Shown here: piece by piece, positions 43,206 through 52,283 of the stretch | Layout of the letters: every line of letters starts with the position of its first letter | Position numbering within the stretch: the stretch's first letter is position 1 | Origin: CAIYTF01 sp963664845 | Lineage (GTDB): Bacteria > Bacteroidota > Ignavibacteria > Ignavibacteriales > Ignavibacteriaceae | Assembly: GCA_963664845.1 (NCBI GenBank) | Contig: OY761615.1 | Location: forward strand, 744,001 to 808,000 | Length of the DNA: 64,000 nucleotides | Direction: 5' to 3' | Notes under the pieces: generated by a model | The model's database searches: none | The model's input: only the letters and a program-made list of their open reading frames with translations | What the model was told of the DNA's origin: nothing | Position numbers and translations under genes: made by a program

Positions 43206-43931
43206 TTACGATAGTGTTTCCCTGTATTCATCATTTCTTGCATTCTTTATAGCTTCAGAAAAACGGTTGCTGATAATTTTGGGTTTGGTGATGGCAGTGC
43301 CCACCACAACCGCCCAGGCTCCGTTTATGATCATATCTTTTGCAAATTTTGGGGTTGAGATTTTGCCATGTGCAAAAACAGGGATAGTGAGCTCCTTCAC
43401 CAGAGTTACAATAATATTCAGATCAGGTATATCCTGCGGCAGGTGCCTGGTGTCGGTTGTAAAGCCACTTAAAAAGGAGGATATGCAATCTGCTCCATAA
43501 TCTGCACAAGCAACTCCTTCGGCAAAGGTAGAGACGTCGGTCATTACAATACAGTCGAACTGTTTTTTAATTTGTTCAACGAACTGCGGCCCTGTAATTC
43601 CTTCTCTCCGTCGGAAGGAGCCGTCGACCGAAAGAATTGAGCAACCGGTTGCAATAAGGCTCTCCACGTCTGCCATCGTCCCTGTACTGCGGATAGTGTT
43701 GTCCTCAAAAATGGATTTTATCCAGCCAATAACGGGCAAGTGCATTTTGGGAACAATTTCTTCGAGTAATTGAAGTCCCTCCGCCCGAATTCCTGCGGCA
43801 CCGCCTGAAACTGCTGCTTCAGCAAACTGGGCAACCTTACCGGGATGATCGAATGGTCCGTTATCCTCCAAATCACAGGATACGACGAGGCCATCTTTGA
43901 GTTTCCGGAAAATTTCTGCTTTATCTGCCAT
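43206..43931 (-). CDS. nanE: N-acetylmannosamine-6-phosphate 2-epimerase
   Basis: TIM-barrel epimerase of 241 aa converting ManNAc-6-P to GlcNAc-6-P. Recognisable parts are LKDGLVVSCDLEDNGPF, AVSGGAAGIRAEG, PVIGWIK, MTDVSTFAEGVACADYGADCISSFLSGFT, and PVFAHGKISTP followed by GAWAVVVGTAITKP. The start is placed at 43931 by alignment with family N-termini; an ATG at 43943 is equally possible because neither has a good ribosome site. It heads the nanE-HAD-ABC-PrsW-nadD run. NanA and NanK are absent here. Confidence 0.85.
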   Translation of the reverse strand: MADKAEIFRKLKDGLVVSCDLEDNGPFDHPGKVAQFAEAAVSGGAAGIRAEGLQLLEEIVPKMHLPVIGWIKSIFEDNTIRSTGTMADVESLIATGCSILSVDGSFRRREGITGPQFVEQIKKQFDCIVMTDVSTFAEGVACADYGADCISSFLSGFTTDTRHLPQDIPDLNIIVTLVKELTIPVFAHGKISTPKFAKDMIINGAWAVVVGTAITKPKIISNRFSEAIKNARNDEYRETLS

Positions 43932-44094
43932 TGTGCCCGACATACCTAGCGGAGTTGGCCCCAACGGGTATGTGTTATACCCTGCTGTAAAAATTCGGGC
44001 TTTTGATGAGGATTTGTAGTGATTAGCTGCATAAATTCTTTATTTTTTGATATGGTAATTTAACAATTCCAATGAATAAGAAATCAGACGCTAC

Positions 44095-45114
44095 ATGAAA
44101 ATTATTGAAAATGCATCGCTCGCCAAGCTAAACACTTTCGGAGTTGATGCAAAAGCCCGCCACCTGGTGATTATTGATAACGAAAAAGAACTTGCCTCCT
44201 TTTTTGCTGAACGGGCACAATCCGGAAATAAGTTATTAATCCTTGGTGGCGGCAGCAATATCCTGCTGCTTTCCTCTGAAATTCCGCTTGTGCTTCAATA
44301 CAGTAAAAAAGGAATATCCACGATATCTGTGGATAGCGACACTACCACATTGGAAGTTTCGGCGGGTGAAATCTGGGATGATGTTGTTGCATATGCGGTG
44401 TCCAATAACCTGGGCGGCATCGAGAATCTGTCGCTGATACCCGGAACGGCCGGTGCAGCCCCTATTCAAAATATCGGTGCGTATGGGCAGGAGCTTTGCG
44501 ATGTAGTCTCTTATATAAAGTATTTTTCTTTCACCTCCAAAAGAATCGAAATTCGGCAAAAAGCAGAATGTGGGTTTGGATACCGTGACAGCATTTTTAA
44601 GAAATCGCTCAAAAACCAAGTGATAATAACAGCAATTGGCCTGCGCCTGCAGAATGATCCGAAACCTAATTTAAGCTATGCCCCATTACATGACCGGTTC
44701 AAAGACAGGCGCACGTCTCCTGAAATATCCGAAATTCGTGATGTCATAATCGATATTCGCAAGACAAAACTGGCAGACCCGGAGGAAATTGGAAATGGAG
44801 GCAGCTTCTTCAAAAACCCGGTCATTTCGCCGAACAAATTTGAAGCGCTTAAAAAAGAATTCCCCCATGTTCCCTCTTTTCCTCAGGAGAATGGAATCAA
44901 AGTCCCTGCCGGATGGCTTATTGAAACAGCCGGTTGGAAGGGAAAGCGCATTGGGAATGTTGGGAGTTACAGAACACAGGCACTGGTGCTGGTTAACTAC
45001 GGCGGGGCAACAGGAAAGGAAATCATCGACTTTGCTGAGATGATAAAAACTGATGTCTCTGCAAAATTCGGCATTGAATTGGAATTTGAGATTAATGTAG
45101 TGGAGGTTGGGTAA
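44095..45114 (+). CDS. murB: UDP-N-acetylmuramate dehydrogenase (type I)
   Basis: FAD enzyme of 339 aa that reduces UDP-GlcNAc-enolpyruvate in peptidoglycan synthesis. It is the long E. coli-like type: NTFGVDAKARH, ILGGGSNILLL (FAD), LSLIPGTAGAAPIQNIGAYGQEL, YRDSIFKKS, NGGSFFKNPV with the catalytic Ser, and VPAGWLIETAGWKGKR. It is divergent from nanE and followed by a repeat-filled gap. Confidence 0.95.
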   Translation: MKIIENASLAKLNTFGVDAKARHLVIIDNEKELASFFAERAQSGNKLLILGGGSNILLLSSEIPLVLQYSKKGISTISVDSDTTTLEVSAGEIWDDVVAYAVSNNLGGIENLSLIPGTAGAAPIQNIGAYGQELCDVVSYIKYFSFTSKRIEIRQKAECGFGYRDSIFKKSLKNQVIITAIGLRLQNDPKPNLSYAPLHDRFKDRRTSPEISEIRDVIIDIRKTKLADPEEIGNGGSFFKNPVISPNKFEALKKEFPHVPSFPQENGIKVPAGWLIETAGWKGKRIGNVGSYRTQALVLVNYGGATGKEIIDFAEMIKTDVSAKFGIELEFEINVVEVG

Positions 45115-45507
45115 GAAAGCAACCAACCTCAATAAGAGTTCAAAATTTTGAACCCCTGCAATTCGAAAAAGATTCTGTCTTCATATCCGTCTAAAATATA
45201 TTGGTTTTGTGTGCGCCCGTAAACTGTGACAATTCGCTAAGATTTAAAATATGGAACCCTTACAGCTAAATTTAACATTTGCACATAAACCAGATAGAAA
45301 TGGATACCCGCCCCGCCAGAAGCGGGATTTCCGCTGCACTCAACTTTCGCGGGTATGACAGTAAGGGGACCAATTAACTGAATTGGACATGAATGCACTG
45401 TTTAGCCTGTTTTGAAAAGTTTTTAAGTATATAGGAATTATATTGGACAGCAATGTCTGCCATAAAGAATTTATCCTGAAGCCCTGCCACATTCTGCAGC
45501 AAATCCG
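45115..45507. other. murB-glycerate kinase gap holding a dispersed repeat
   Basis: This 400-bp spacer has no plausible gene. Its central part (45292-45454) is the second copy of the repeat at 8455-8664. Confidence 0.5.
45292..45454. repeat. Dispersed intergenic repeat, copy 2
   Basis: Shares with 8455-8664, in the same order and orientation, AATGGATACC, CCGCCAGAAGCGGGATTTC, GCTGCACTCAACTTTCGCGG then ATGACA, and GGAATTATATTGGACAGCA. It lacks two hairpin-containing insertions of the other copy. The conserved terminal TTGGACAGCAATG looks like an element end, but no inverted-repeat partner is obvious. Confidence 0.6.
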
Positions 45508-45515
45508 TAACTTTG
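45508..45515 (+). promoter_or_regulatory. Candidate -7 element giving a near-leaderless glycerate kinase mRNA
   Basis: TAACTTTG fits TAnnTTTG and ends only four bases before the ATG at 45520, so transcription would begin at or next to the start codon. Consistent with this, no ribosome site precedes the gene. The -33 side is weak. Confidence 0.3.
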
Positions 45516-45519
45516 TTGC

Positions 45520-46644
45520 ATGAAAATTCTTGTTGCAATCAATTCGTTTAAGGGCACGATCTCCTCACAACAAGCATCACAACTGGTTGCTGATGAGATA
45601 TGTAAAACAGAGCCGGCAGAAACCATTGTCTGCCCCGTTTCCGATGGCGGCGACGGATTTCTGCAAGTTATGCAATCTACGTGCCCCGGTACTTCTTTGG
45701 AAGTAGTCATTCCTGCTCCGTGGATTGGGGGAACATTATCAACTGAAATCATTTACTGTTCAGAAAATGCTTCGTTTGTAATCGAATCTGCCAGAGTATT
45801 TGGTCTGACCCGGATACCACATGAGGAGAGAAGACCCCTAATGCTTTCTTCGTCAGGACTGGGATATGTTTTCCCAGATCTCGAGAAAGAATTTGCTTCT
45901 CAGTTTTCCACAGCAAGAAAAATTCTGATTGGATTAGGAGGTTCCGGGATAAACGATTTTGGCATTGGGGCTGCTTCCGTTTTTGGACTTTCACTTATCG
46001 ACGATCAGGACAATGTACTTGAACCCATCCCCTTTAATTTCCCGGCAGTTAAAAAGATCATCCTCCCCACAAAAAAGCTGAAACTCCCCCTCCATTTGGT
46101 TCTCGATGTTGAATCCGATTTGTTTGGAGAAAAAGGAACATCACGGGTATTTGGACCCCAAAAAGGAGCTACACCTGTCACCTGTTCCATCCTTGAGGAC
46201 GGCATAAAAAATTTGCTGACCATTTTAAAACGGGATCATGGTCTCGATTATTCGGACCAAAGGATCGGGGCATCCGGCGGTGTTGCTTTAGGACTGTCCC
46301 TGTTCGCTGATATTACCTATATCCCGGCCAAAAATTTCATTCTGGACACTCTGTGTTTGCGGAAATTAATCGAAGAATGCGATGTAGTTATTACCGGCGA
46401 AGGCCGGGTTGACATGCAGACTCTGATGAACAAGGCTCCCGGGGTTATCATCGCCGAAGCAGCTCGTCAAAGAAAAAAAGTTTTTGTTGTTTGCGGTGAA
46501 TTCGACGGCACGATAAAACCGGAATTTGGCGAAACAGCAGTATTTGAGCTAAAAAAACACTTTTCCTCTCTTGAGGAATCCATCCAAAATACAGAGCAGG
46601 GATTGCTGCATGCAAGCAAAGAGCTGGCTGCGTTTCTGTTCTGA
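45520..46644 (+). CDS. Glycerate kinase (GlxK/GarK family)
   Basis: 374-aa kinase phosphorylating glycerate, of the type I family. Signatures are VAINSFKGTISSQQAS at the N-terminus, CPVSDGGDGFLQVM, ILIGLGGSGINDFGIGAASVFG, RVFGPQKGAT, ASGGVALGLSLFADI, VVITGEGRVDMQTLMNKAPG. No Shine-Dalgarno sequence is evident. thyA follows 55 bp downstream behind its own candidate promoter. Confidence 0.92.
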   Translation: MKILVAINSFKGTISSQQASQLVADEICKTEPAETIVCPVSDGGDGFLQVMQSTCPGTSLEVVIPAPWIGGTLSTEIIYCSENASFVIESARVFGLTRIPHEERRPLMLSSSGLGYVFPDLEKEFASQFSTARKILIGLGGSGINDFGIGAASVFGLSLIDDQDNVLEPIPFNFPAVKKIILPTKKLKLPLHLVLDVESDLFGEKGTSRVFGPQKGATPVTCSILEDGIKNLLTILKRDHGLDYSDQRIGASGGVALGLSLFADITYIPAKNFILDTLCLRKLIEECDVVITGEGRVDMQTLMNKAPGVIIAEAARQRKKVFVVCGEFDGTIKPEFGETAVFELKKHFSSLEESIQNTEQGLLHASKELAAFLF

Positions 46645-46655
46645 GAATAAATTTT

Positions 46656-46663
46656 TATCTTTG
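46656..46663 (+). promoter_or_regulatory. Candidate -7 element of the thyA-folA-mutL unit
   Basis: TATCTTTG fits TAnnTTTG and lies 36 bp before the thyA start. Only TTTCTG is present on the -33 side, so support is partial. Confidence 0.35.
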
Positions 46664-46699
46664 CACTTTACTACCCGAAAATTTAAATAACAGAGAATT

Positions 46700-47539
46700 A
46701 TGAAAGAATACCTGGACCTGGTCCGTTTGGTCATGAATGAGGGCGTCCGCAAAAAATCGCGCACGGGCGTCGATACCATATCCTATTTTTCAGCACATTA
46801 TCGCGTTGATCTTGCAAAAGGCTTCCCATTGCTCACTACCAAACAGGTGGTATGGAATTCGCTTCTTCGTGAGGTGCTGTGGTACCTTTCCGGAGAAAAA
46901 CATATCCGGAATCTGCGAAAACACACAAAGATCTGGGATGCCTGGGCAGACGAGAACGGTGAACTGGAAACTGCCTATGGTTACTATTGGCGGTTTTTCC
47001 CCAGTGCCCAAAAACAGGAAGACGGCACATGGAAAGTGACCGAAATTGACCAGATAAGATATGTTATTGATGAAATCAAGAGGCAGCCCTATAGCCGCAG
47101 ATTGGTGATAGTGGCCTGGGAACCCGGAAATGCAACCCAAAGTAAACTGCCTCCCTGCCATTTTACCTTTGTTTTTAATGTGCAAAATGACAAATTGAAT
47201 TGTCATCTGACCCAGCGTTCGGGCGATATTGCCCTGGGCATTCCCTTTAATCTGGCGGCGTATGCATTGCTGACACAGATAATTGCACAGGAAACAGGTT
47301 TGGGACTTGGATATTTTTCCCACACTATTGTTGATGCCCATATCTACGTTGCTGAACCGGACAGCCCCATGGCAAAGTTCGATCACCTCGCAGGATTAAA
47401 AGAACAACTTACCCGGGAGCCTTTGCCCCTGCCCCGGTTAAAAATTGCAAATAAACCGATTGACGAATTACAGTTTGAGGATTTTGAATTACTGGACTAT
47501 AAACCTCACCCGAAAATTAAATTTGAGGTTGCCGTTTGA
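46700..47539 (+). CDS. thyA: Thymidylate synthase
   Basis: Methylates dUMP to dTMP with methylene-THF. It has 279 aa. Motifs are KKSRTGVDTISYF, FPLLTTKQVVWNSLLREVLWYLSG, the phosphate-binding YSRRLVIVAWEPGN, the catalytic Cys in LPPCHFTFVF, and QRSGDIALGIPFNLAAYALL. A ~13-residue insertion relative to the E. coli enzyme lies around SAQKQEDGTWKVTEID. It is followed 27 bp later by folA, which recycles the dihydrofolate produced. Confidence 0.96.
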   Translation: MKEYLDLVRLVMNEGVRKKSRTGVDTISYFSAHYRVDLAKGFPLLTTKQVVWNSLLREVLWYLSGEKHIRNLRKHTKIWDAWADENGELETAYGYYWRFFPSAQKQEDGTWKVTEIDQIRYVIDEIKRQPYSRRLVIVAWEPGNATQSKLPPCHFTFVFNVQNDKLNCHLTQRSGDIALGIPFNLAAYALLTQIIAQETGLGLGYFSHTIVDAHIYVAEPDSPMAKFDHLAGLKEQLTREPLPLPRLKIANKPIDELQFEDFELLDYKPHPKIKFEVAV

Positions 47540-47566
47540 TCTCGTTTTGCAAAGGGACACATTGAC

Positions 47567-48049
47567 ATGAAAGTTATCATCATAGCGGCAATTGCCGCAA
47601 ACGGCATTATAGGTGATTCAAAAAAAGGATTGCCCTGGCATATCCCCGAAGAGTTCAAACACTTCAAGGATACAACCCTTGGTTTCCCCATCATCATGGG
47701 CAGCACAACATTTTCTGAATTGGGCAAACCACTTAAGGGGAGGCTAAATATTGTGCTGCGAAGAACTGATGAAACCGGATCAACCCAAGAGGATGTTCTG
47801 TTTTTCAATTCTCCGGAAAGGGCAATTGAAGCCTGTAAAGAAAAAGGATATGAGAAGGCATTTATCATCGGCGGAAAACAAATATACGCTGCAGGCATTC
47901 CGCTTGCCACTGACATGATTTTGTCTTATTTAAAGTTCGAAGCGCAGGGAGATATTTCATTCCCGGATTTCAATGCCACCGAATGGGAATTGATCTCCAA
48001 AGAAGAAAGAGAAAAATTTACGATACATCATTATTCACGTAAGCATTAA
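47567..48049 (+). CDS. folA: Dihydrofolate reductase
   Basis: NADPH-dependent reductase of 160 aa. Motifs are IIAAIAANGIIGDSKKGLPWHIPEEFKHFKDTT with the catalytic acidic residue in PEEF, PIIMGSTTFSELGKPLKGR, and AFIIGGKQIYAAGI. It is co-directional with thyA, and mutL begins three bases after its stop. Confidence 0.95.
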   Translation: MKVIIIAAIAANGIIGDSKKGLPWHIPEEFKHFKDTTLGFPIIMGSTTFSELGKPLKGRLNIVLRRTDETGSTQEDVLFFNSPERAIEACKEKGYEKAFIIGGKQIYAAGIPLATDMILSYLKFEAQGDISFPDFNATEWELISKEEREKFTIHHYSRKH

Positions 48050-48052
48050 CTA

Positions 48053-49930
48053 ATGGGTAAAATTCATATTCTGCCGGAAAATCTGGCAAACAAAATAGCA
48101 GCCGGCGAAGTTGTTCAGCGTCCTGAATCAGTGGTGAAAGAATTGATGGAAAATTCAATCGATGCAAATGCCACCGAGATCAACCTGCTCATCAAGCGGG
48201 CAGGGAAAGTGCTCATTCAGGTAATTGACAACGGCGATGGTATGTCTGAAGAAGACGCCATTCTCAGTATACAAAAACACGCAACCAGTAAAATAACCAC
48301 CCTTGCAGATCTGGATGCAATTCAGACACTAGGGTTTCGCGGTGAAGCACTCAGTTCAATCAGTGCGGTCAGTCAGCTTGAGATTCAAACAGAGACCAGA
48401 AGTGACGATCTCGGCATTTCAATCAGATTGGAAGATGGCGGCAAACTGAACATTGAGAAAGGCTCATTCCCCAAAGGGACATCTGTTATAATAAAGAACT
48501 TGTTCTATAATGTTCCGGCACGCAGGAATTTTTTGAAGAGTGACGCGACTGAAATGAAACACATGGTCGATACCTTCAACAAGATTGCACTTTCACATCC
48601 CGAAATTGCATTCCGCTTTTTTATTGATGATGAAGTAACACTCGACTATGGTGCAGGAACTCTTGATGACCGCATCATTCATGTGTTTGGTGAGCAAACG
48701 TTCAAGTCCCTGGTCAAGATAAGCGAAGATCTTGAGATAATCTCAATATCGGGATTTATCGGAAAGCCTGCCCTGCTCAAAAAGCAAAAAGGCGACCAGT
48801 ATCTGTTTATTAACAACCGGTTCGTGCAAAGCAAACAGATCAACCATGCCGTCTTCACGGCCTATGAAAATATTCTGGAGAAGGGTGATTACCCGTTCTT
48901 CATTCTGTTCGTAAAACTCGATCCGGCAAAAATAGATATTAACGTGCACCCAACTAAACTGGAAGTAAGGTTTGAAAACGAACGGGATATATATGCCTTC
49001 GTTCTTTCCTCTGTTAAGCGCGGTTTGAGCTCCTATGATCTTGTTCCGCAGGTTTCATTCAACGACGGCAGCGGGTTTCTCAATTCCAGAACATCCTTTC
49101 AGCCTGCCATAAGAATCGAACGCGATGATTTTGGTGACCGGCCTGAATTCGTAAGAAAACCAATGCCTGCAACACGGATCAGTGATTCTGAAATTGATGC
49201 GGTGTTCAGTTCCATTGGCAATAATGTTGACCGTGAGCGGATGCCTTCAAACGCGAGCGGCCCGTTTGATAATTTCAATCAGGAACCATTACCACCGGTA
49301 AGTGATCAGCCTCTGCAACCGCAGTTTGTGCGTCCCCTGCTCCCTGATGACCGGGACGAAATGCCGTTCCTGGTGCAGTTGCACAACAAGTACATTCTTA
49401 CACCTATACGTTCAGGACTGATGATTATTGATCAACACGTTGCTCATGAACGGATACTCTATGAAAAAGCGTTGAACATGATGGAAACATGCATGTGCCT
49501 TTCACAGCAACTGCTGTTCCCCAAAACAATTCAGGTTAACCCCGGTGTATATATTACGCTGAAAGAAATTCAGGATTACCTTGCGAAATTGGGCTATGAG
49601 ATAAGCCTGCTGAACAAGAACACGGTGGCCATTCACGGTGTGCCGCAGGATGTGGAAAATCTGGATGAGGAAGCTGCGCTTATTGGTATGGTTGAGGAAT
49701 ACATTCACAATCAGAAAGTTCGCAAGATAACCGATGAACGAGACAACATTGCTAAGTCCTATTCCTGCAAGAGCGCCATCAAAGCAGGCGATCAACTCAC
49801 CGAAGTGCAAATGCGCCAGTTGATTGACAAATTGTTTGCCACGACCATGCCGTATGTGTGCCCACACGGCAGACCCATTGTGATCAAGATAGCAATTGAT
49901 GAGTTTGACCGGAGGTTTGGGAGGACGTAA
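48053..49930 (+). CDS. mutL: DNA mismatch repair protein MutL
   Basis: GHKL ATPase of 625 aa. N-terminal motifs are NKIAAGEVVQRPESVVKELMENSIDANAT, DNGDGM, TLGFRGEALSSI and NLFYNVPARRNFLK, and NVHPTKLEVRF closes the transducer domain. An unstructured Pro-rich linker spans ~345-440. The C-terminal domain has IDQHVAHERILYEKAL, the endonuclease metal motif, plus SCKSAIKAGDQL and CPHGRP, so it is predicted to nick DNA as in methyl-independent systems. It is last in thyA-folA-mutL. Confidence 0.95.
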   Translation: MGKIHILPENLANKIAAGEVVQRPESVVKELMENSIDANATEINLLIKRAGKVLIQVIDNGDGMSEEDAILSIQKHATSKITTLADLDAIQTLGFRGEALSSISAVSQLEIQTETRSDDLGISIRLEDGGKLNIEKGSFPKGTSVIIKNLFYNVPARRNFLKSDATEMKHMVDTFNKIALSHPEIAFRFFIDDEVTLDYGAGTLDDRIIHVFGEQTFKSLVKISEDLEIISISGFIGKPALLKKQKGDQYLFINNRFVQSKQINHAVFTAYENILEKGDYPFFILFVKLDPAKIDINVHPTKLEVRFENERDIYAFVLSSVKRGLSSYDLVPQVSFNDGSGFLNSRTSFQPAIRIERDDFGDRPEFVRKPMPATRISDSEIDAVFSSIGNNVDRERMPSNASGPFDNFNQEPLPPVSDQPLQPQFVRPLLPDDRDEMPFLVQLHNKYILTPIRSGLMIIDQHVAHERILYEKALNMMETCMCLSQQLLFPKTIQVNPGVYITLKEIQDYLAKLGYEISLLNKNTVAIHGVPQDVENLDEEAALIGMVEEYIHNQKVRKITDERDNIAKSYSCKSAIKAGDQLTEVQMRQLIDKLFATTMPYVCPHGRPIVIKIAIDEFDRRFGRT

Positions 49931-50227
49931 TCTTATTACATCTATTTTCAATCAAGGGTTATGCATAGGGATTGAGAAAAATCCGGCTTTTTATACCCGG
50001 ACCATTCAGTATCTGTGTGAAAACTAAAAAACACACTCTAATTTTTTTCGTTTCGAAATTTGAGCTGAAGGCCGATATTTATTCGTTTCATATTCTCCGG
50101 CCCTGCCTGATCGGCAGACAGGCTGAAAGCCGGAGTTACAGAAGTTTAAATAACCCTAGCTTTCAGGTCAGGAAATGCGAAAAATAAACGAAATTGGTTA
50201 TAGCCATTCGATGCACAGCCTGAATTT
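49931..50227. other. mutL-NTF2 convergent gap with a hairpin
   Basis: This ~300-bp gap contains CCTGCCTGATCGGCAGACAGG (arms near 50102-50122), a hairpin that could serve either convergent transcript as a terminator although no long T-run adjoins it. No coding frame is convincing. Confidence 0.3.
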
Positions 50228-50629
50228 CTATTTTGGATCTGCCGAATACTGGTCAGCGACAACCCACCATTTGCCCTCTTCATTCACCAGCGAGAACATG
50301 TCGCGCCCGTCCATATTTATTGTTTTACCTCCGATATCAAATGACATAGAAAAATAATACGTCACTATGGCAAATGAACCGTTACCGTATAAATCAATCT
50401 TTGGATCGCTCTCCTTCCAAAAGTGAATTTTTGCCGTTTGTGTGAATTGTTTCCAGCCTGCAACACAGGCCTCCTGCCCTTCAACCCGCAATCTGCCGGC
50501 CGGGATGATGGCAACCATATTTTTGTGGAAGTAGTTTACCAGATCATCAGCCTTATTCTCAATCACCCAAAGACGGTTTAATTCCTGAACTGTTGTCCAG
50601 ACTTCTTCTTTCATTTTCGACTCATTCAT
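50228..50629 (-). CDS. SnoaL/DUF4440-like NTF2-fold protein
   Basis: 133 aa without signal peptide. The pattern LNRLWVIENKADDLVNYFHKNMVAIIPAGRLRVEGQEACVAGWKQF followed by IVTYYFSMSFD and GRDMFSLVNEEGKWWVVADQYSA is that of small NTF2-fold proteins with a hydrophobic pocket. The start at 50629 follows AAAGGAA and overlaps the transporter stop by eight bases. The function is unknown. Confidence 0.75.
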   Translation of the reverse strand: MNESKMKEEVWTTVQELNRLWVIENKADDLVNYFHKNMVAIIPAGRLRVEGQEACVAGWKQFTQTAKIHFWKESDPKIDLYGNGSFAIVTYYFSMSFDIGGKTINMDGRDMFSLVNEEGKWWVVADQYSADPK

Positions 50630-51923
50630 ATGCAGTTCCTTTTTTCCCAAAATTCGATTTCAACGGAAGCGCCCGCAGAATAAAAATGCCGGGGATCATG
50701 GTGATTAATATCCATACGAAGAACAGTTTATAACCAAGGAGCTCCTCTATTTTTCCGCTTATTAGACCCGGGATCATCATGCTGAGCGCCATGAATCCCG
50801 TGCAAAGCGCATAGTGTGCAGTTTTATATTTACCCTCGGACACATAGAGCATGTAGATCAGGTATGCGGCAAAGCCAAACCCATAACCGAACTGTTCGCC
50901 TGCCACGCACAGATTAATGAGGAAGAAATCCGTCGGCTGAAAAAATGCCAACCAGACATATAAAACGTGCGGCAGATTGATTGCAAGAAACATCCACCAG
51001 ATCCAGCGCTTCAGACCATGCCTTGACACGAGTACACCACCTAGTATACCTCCAATTGTTAAAGCAATGATCCCGACTGTTCCATATATAAAGCCCACTG
51101 ATTCGGTGTTGAGACCCAAGCCTCCCAGTTCACGTTTATCCAGCAGGAACGGGGATGCAAGTTTAACAAGTTGTGCTTCGCCAAAGCGGTAAATCAACAA
51201 AAAGGAAAGCGTCAGCAGAATGCCGGGTTTCCGGAAAAAGTCTGCGAAGGTGATCTTGAATTGCTCCCAAATTTGTTTTGAAGGAACACTCACCGAAATG
51301 TCGGCTGCCGGAGCCGGCAACAGAAAAAAATGATATATTGCAAAACAGGTGAAAACGACCGCAATGGCAAAAAAGCTAACCGACCAGGCAAAAGCAACGT
51401 TGCCGGTACCCTTATTAGCGTGTGTTTCAAGATAGCCCGCCAATATGATAAGCAGGCCCTGCCCGGTTATCATGGCGATGCGGTATGCAGTGCTGCGGAT
51501 GCCTACAAATAAGGATTGTTTATTTTGATCGAGTGCAAGCATATAAAAACCGTCGGCGGCAATGTCGTGGGTTGCAGAGCTGAATGCGATCAACCAGAAA
51601 AACGCCAGCGTGAGTTGCAGGGAACTGGCAACCGGCACCGAAAGAGCAACTGCTCCGAGCGCAGCGCCCATAAACAACTGGAGGCTTACCACCCAAAAGC
51701 GTTTTGTCCGGTACATTTCAAGAAAGGGGCTCCAAAGAGGTTTAATAACCCAGGGAAGGTATAGCCAACTGGTATAGAATGCTATTTGTGAATTTGACAA
51801 CCCCAGGCGTTTATAGAAGATAACAGAAACAACGTTTACAATAACATAGGGTATGCCCTGTGCAAAATAAAGAGAAGGAACCCATGTCCAGGGAGACTTT
51901 AAACCATCTTTTTTTGTATACAT
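50622..51923 (-). CDS. MFS transporter of the AmpG/PAT type
   Basis: 433 aa, about 12 transmembrane helices. SPWTWVPSLYFAQGIPYVIVNVVSVIFYKRLGLSNSQIAFYTSWLYLPWVIKPLWSP is characteristic of AmpG-like permeases, which import anhydromuropeptides, and of the acetyl-CoA PAT group; the HDIAADGFYMLAL segment in TM4-5 is also typical. A BadF-type amino-sugar kinase lies one element away upstream, so a role in cell-wall sugar uptake is plausible but not shown. Confidence 0.85.
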   Translation of the reverse strand: MYTKKDGLKSPWTWVPSLYFAQGIPYVIVNVVSVIFYKRLGLSNSQIAFYTSWLYLPWVIKPLWSPFLEMYRTKRFWVVSLQLFMGAALGAVALSVPVASSLQLTLAFFWLIAFSSATHDIAADGFYMLALDQNKQSLFVGIRSTAYRIAMITGQGLLIILAGYLETHANKGTGNVAFAWSVSFFAIAVVFTCFAIYHFFLLPAPAADISVSVPSKQIWEQFKITFADFFRKPGILLTLSFLLIYRFGEAQLVKLASPFLLDKRELGGLGLNTESVGFIYGTVGIIALTIGGILGGVLVSRHGLKRWIWWMFLAINLPHVLYVWLAFFQPTDFFLINLCVAGEQFGYGFGFAAYLIYMLYVSEGKYKTAHYALCTGFMALSMMIPGLISGKIEELLGYKLFFVWILITMIPGIFILRALPLKSNFGKKGTAYE

Positions 51924-51958
51924 GGAACGACTGTTATTACTTGATTATTACCAGGTTA

Positions 51959-52138
51959 TGTTACGCAAAACCAGAATTTGAATAGCCACGACTTTCAAGT
52001 CGTGGGATAGATGCACCCTCCAAACATTGGCTTTAGCCACTAATAGAGCCAAAATTTGTGGCTAAAGCCAATTTCAGAAAGCGCTAATGATCCACGAGCT
52101 GAAGCTCGTGGCAAGTCAATTGGAACCGTTGCGTAACA
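51959..52138 (+). mobile_element. 180-bp MITE-like element, copy 2
   Basis: Bounded by perfect 10-bp terminal inverted repeats TGTTACGCAA (51959-51968) and TTGCGTAACA (52129-52138), each flanked by TTA, a possible 3-bp target duplication. Inside are three hairpins: CCACGACTTTCAAGTCGTGG, TTGGCTTTAGCCAC paired with GTGGCTAAAGCCAA, and CCACGAGCTGAAGCTCGTGG. It is non-coding and equal in length to the inverted copy at 24112-24291. It occupies half of the gap between the transporter and the kinase. Confidence 0.7.
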
Positions 52139-52283
52139 TTAGTTCCCAGATTTTTCTTTCACACATGGTGAAAATGCACACAGGAACCCGCGGGGACAAT
52201 CCTTTTCGACCAGTGCAACAAAATTCCTTTCATGGAGAGGCACAACATTTTGTGCCCCACTAATGAAATTCCCGTTTACAGAA

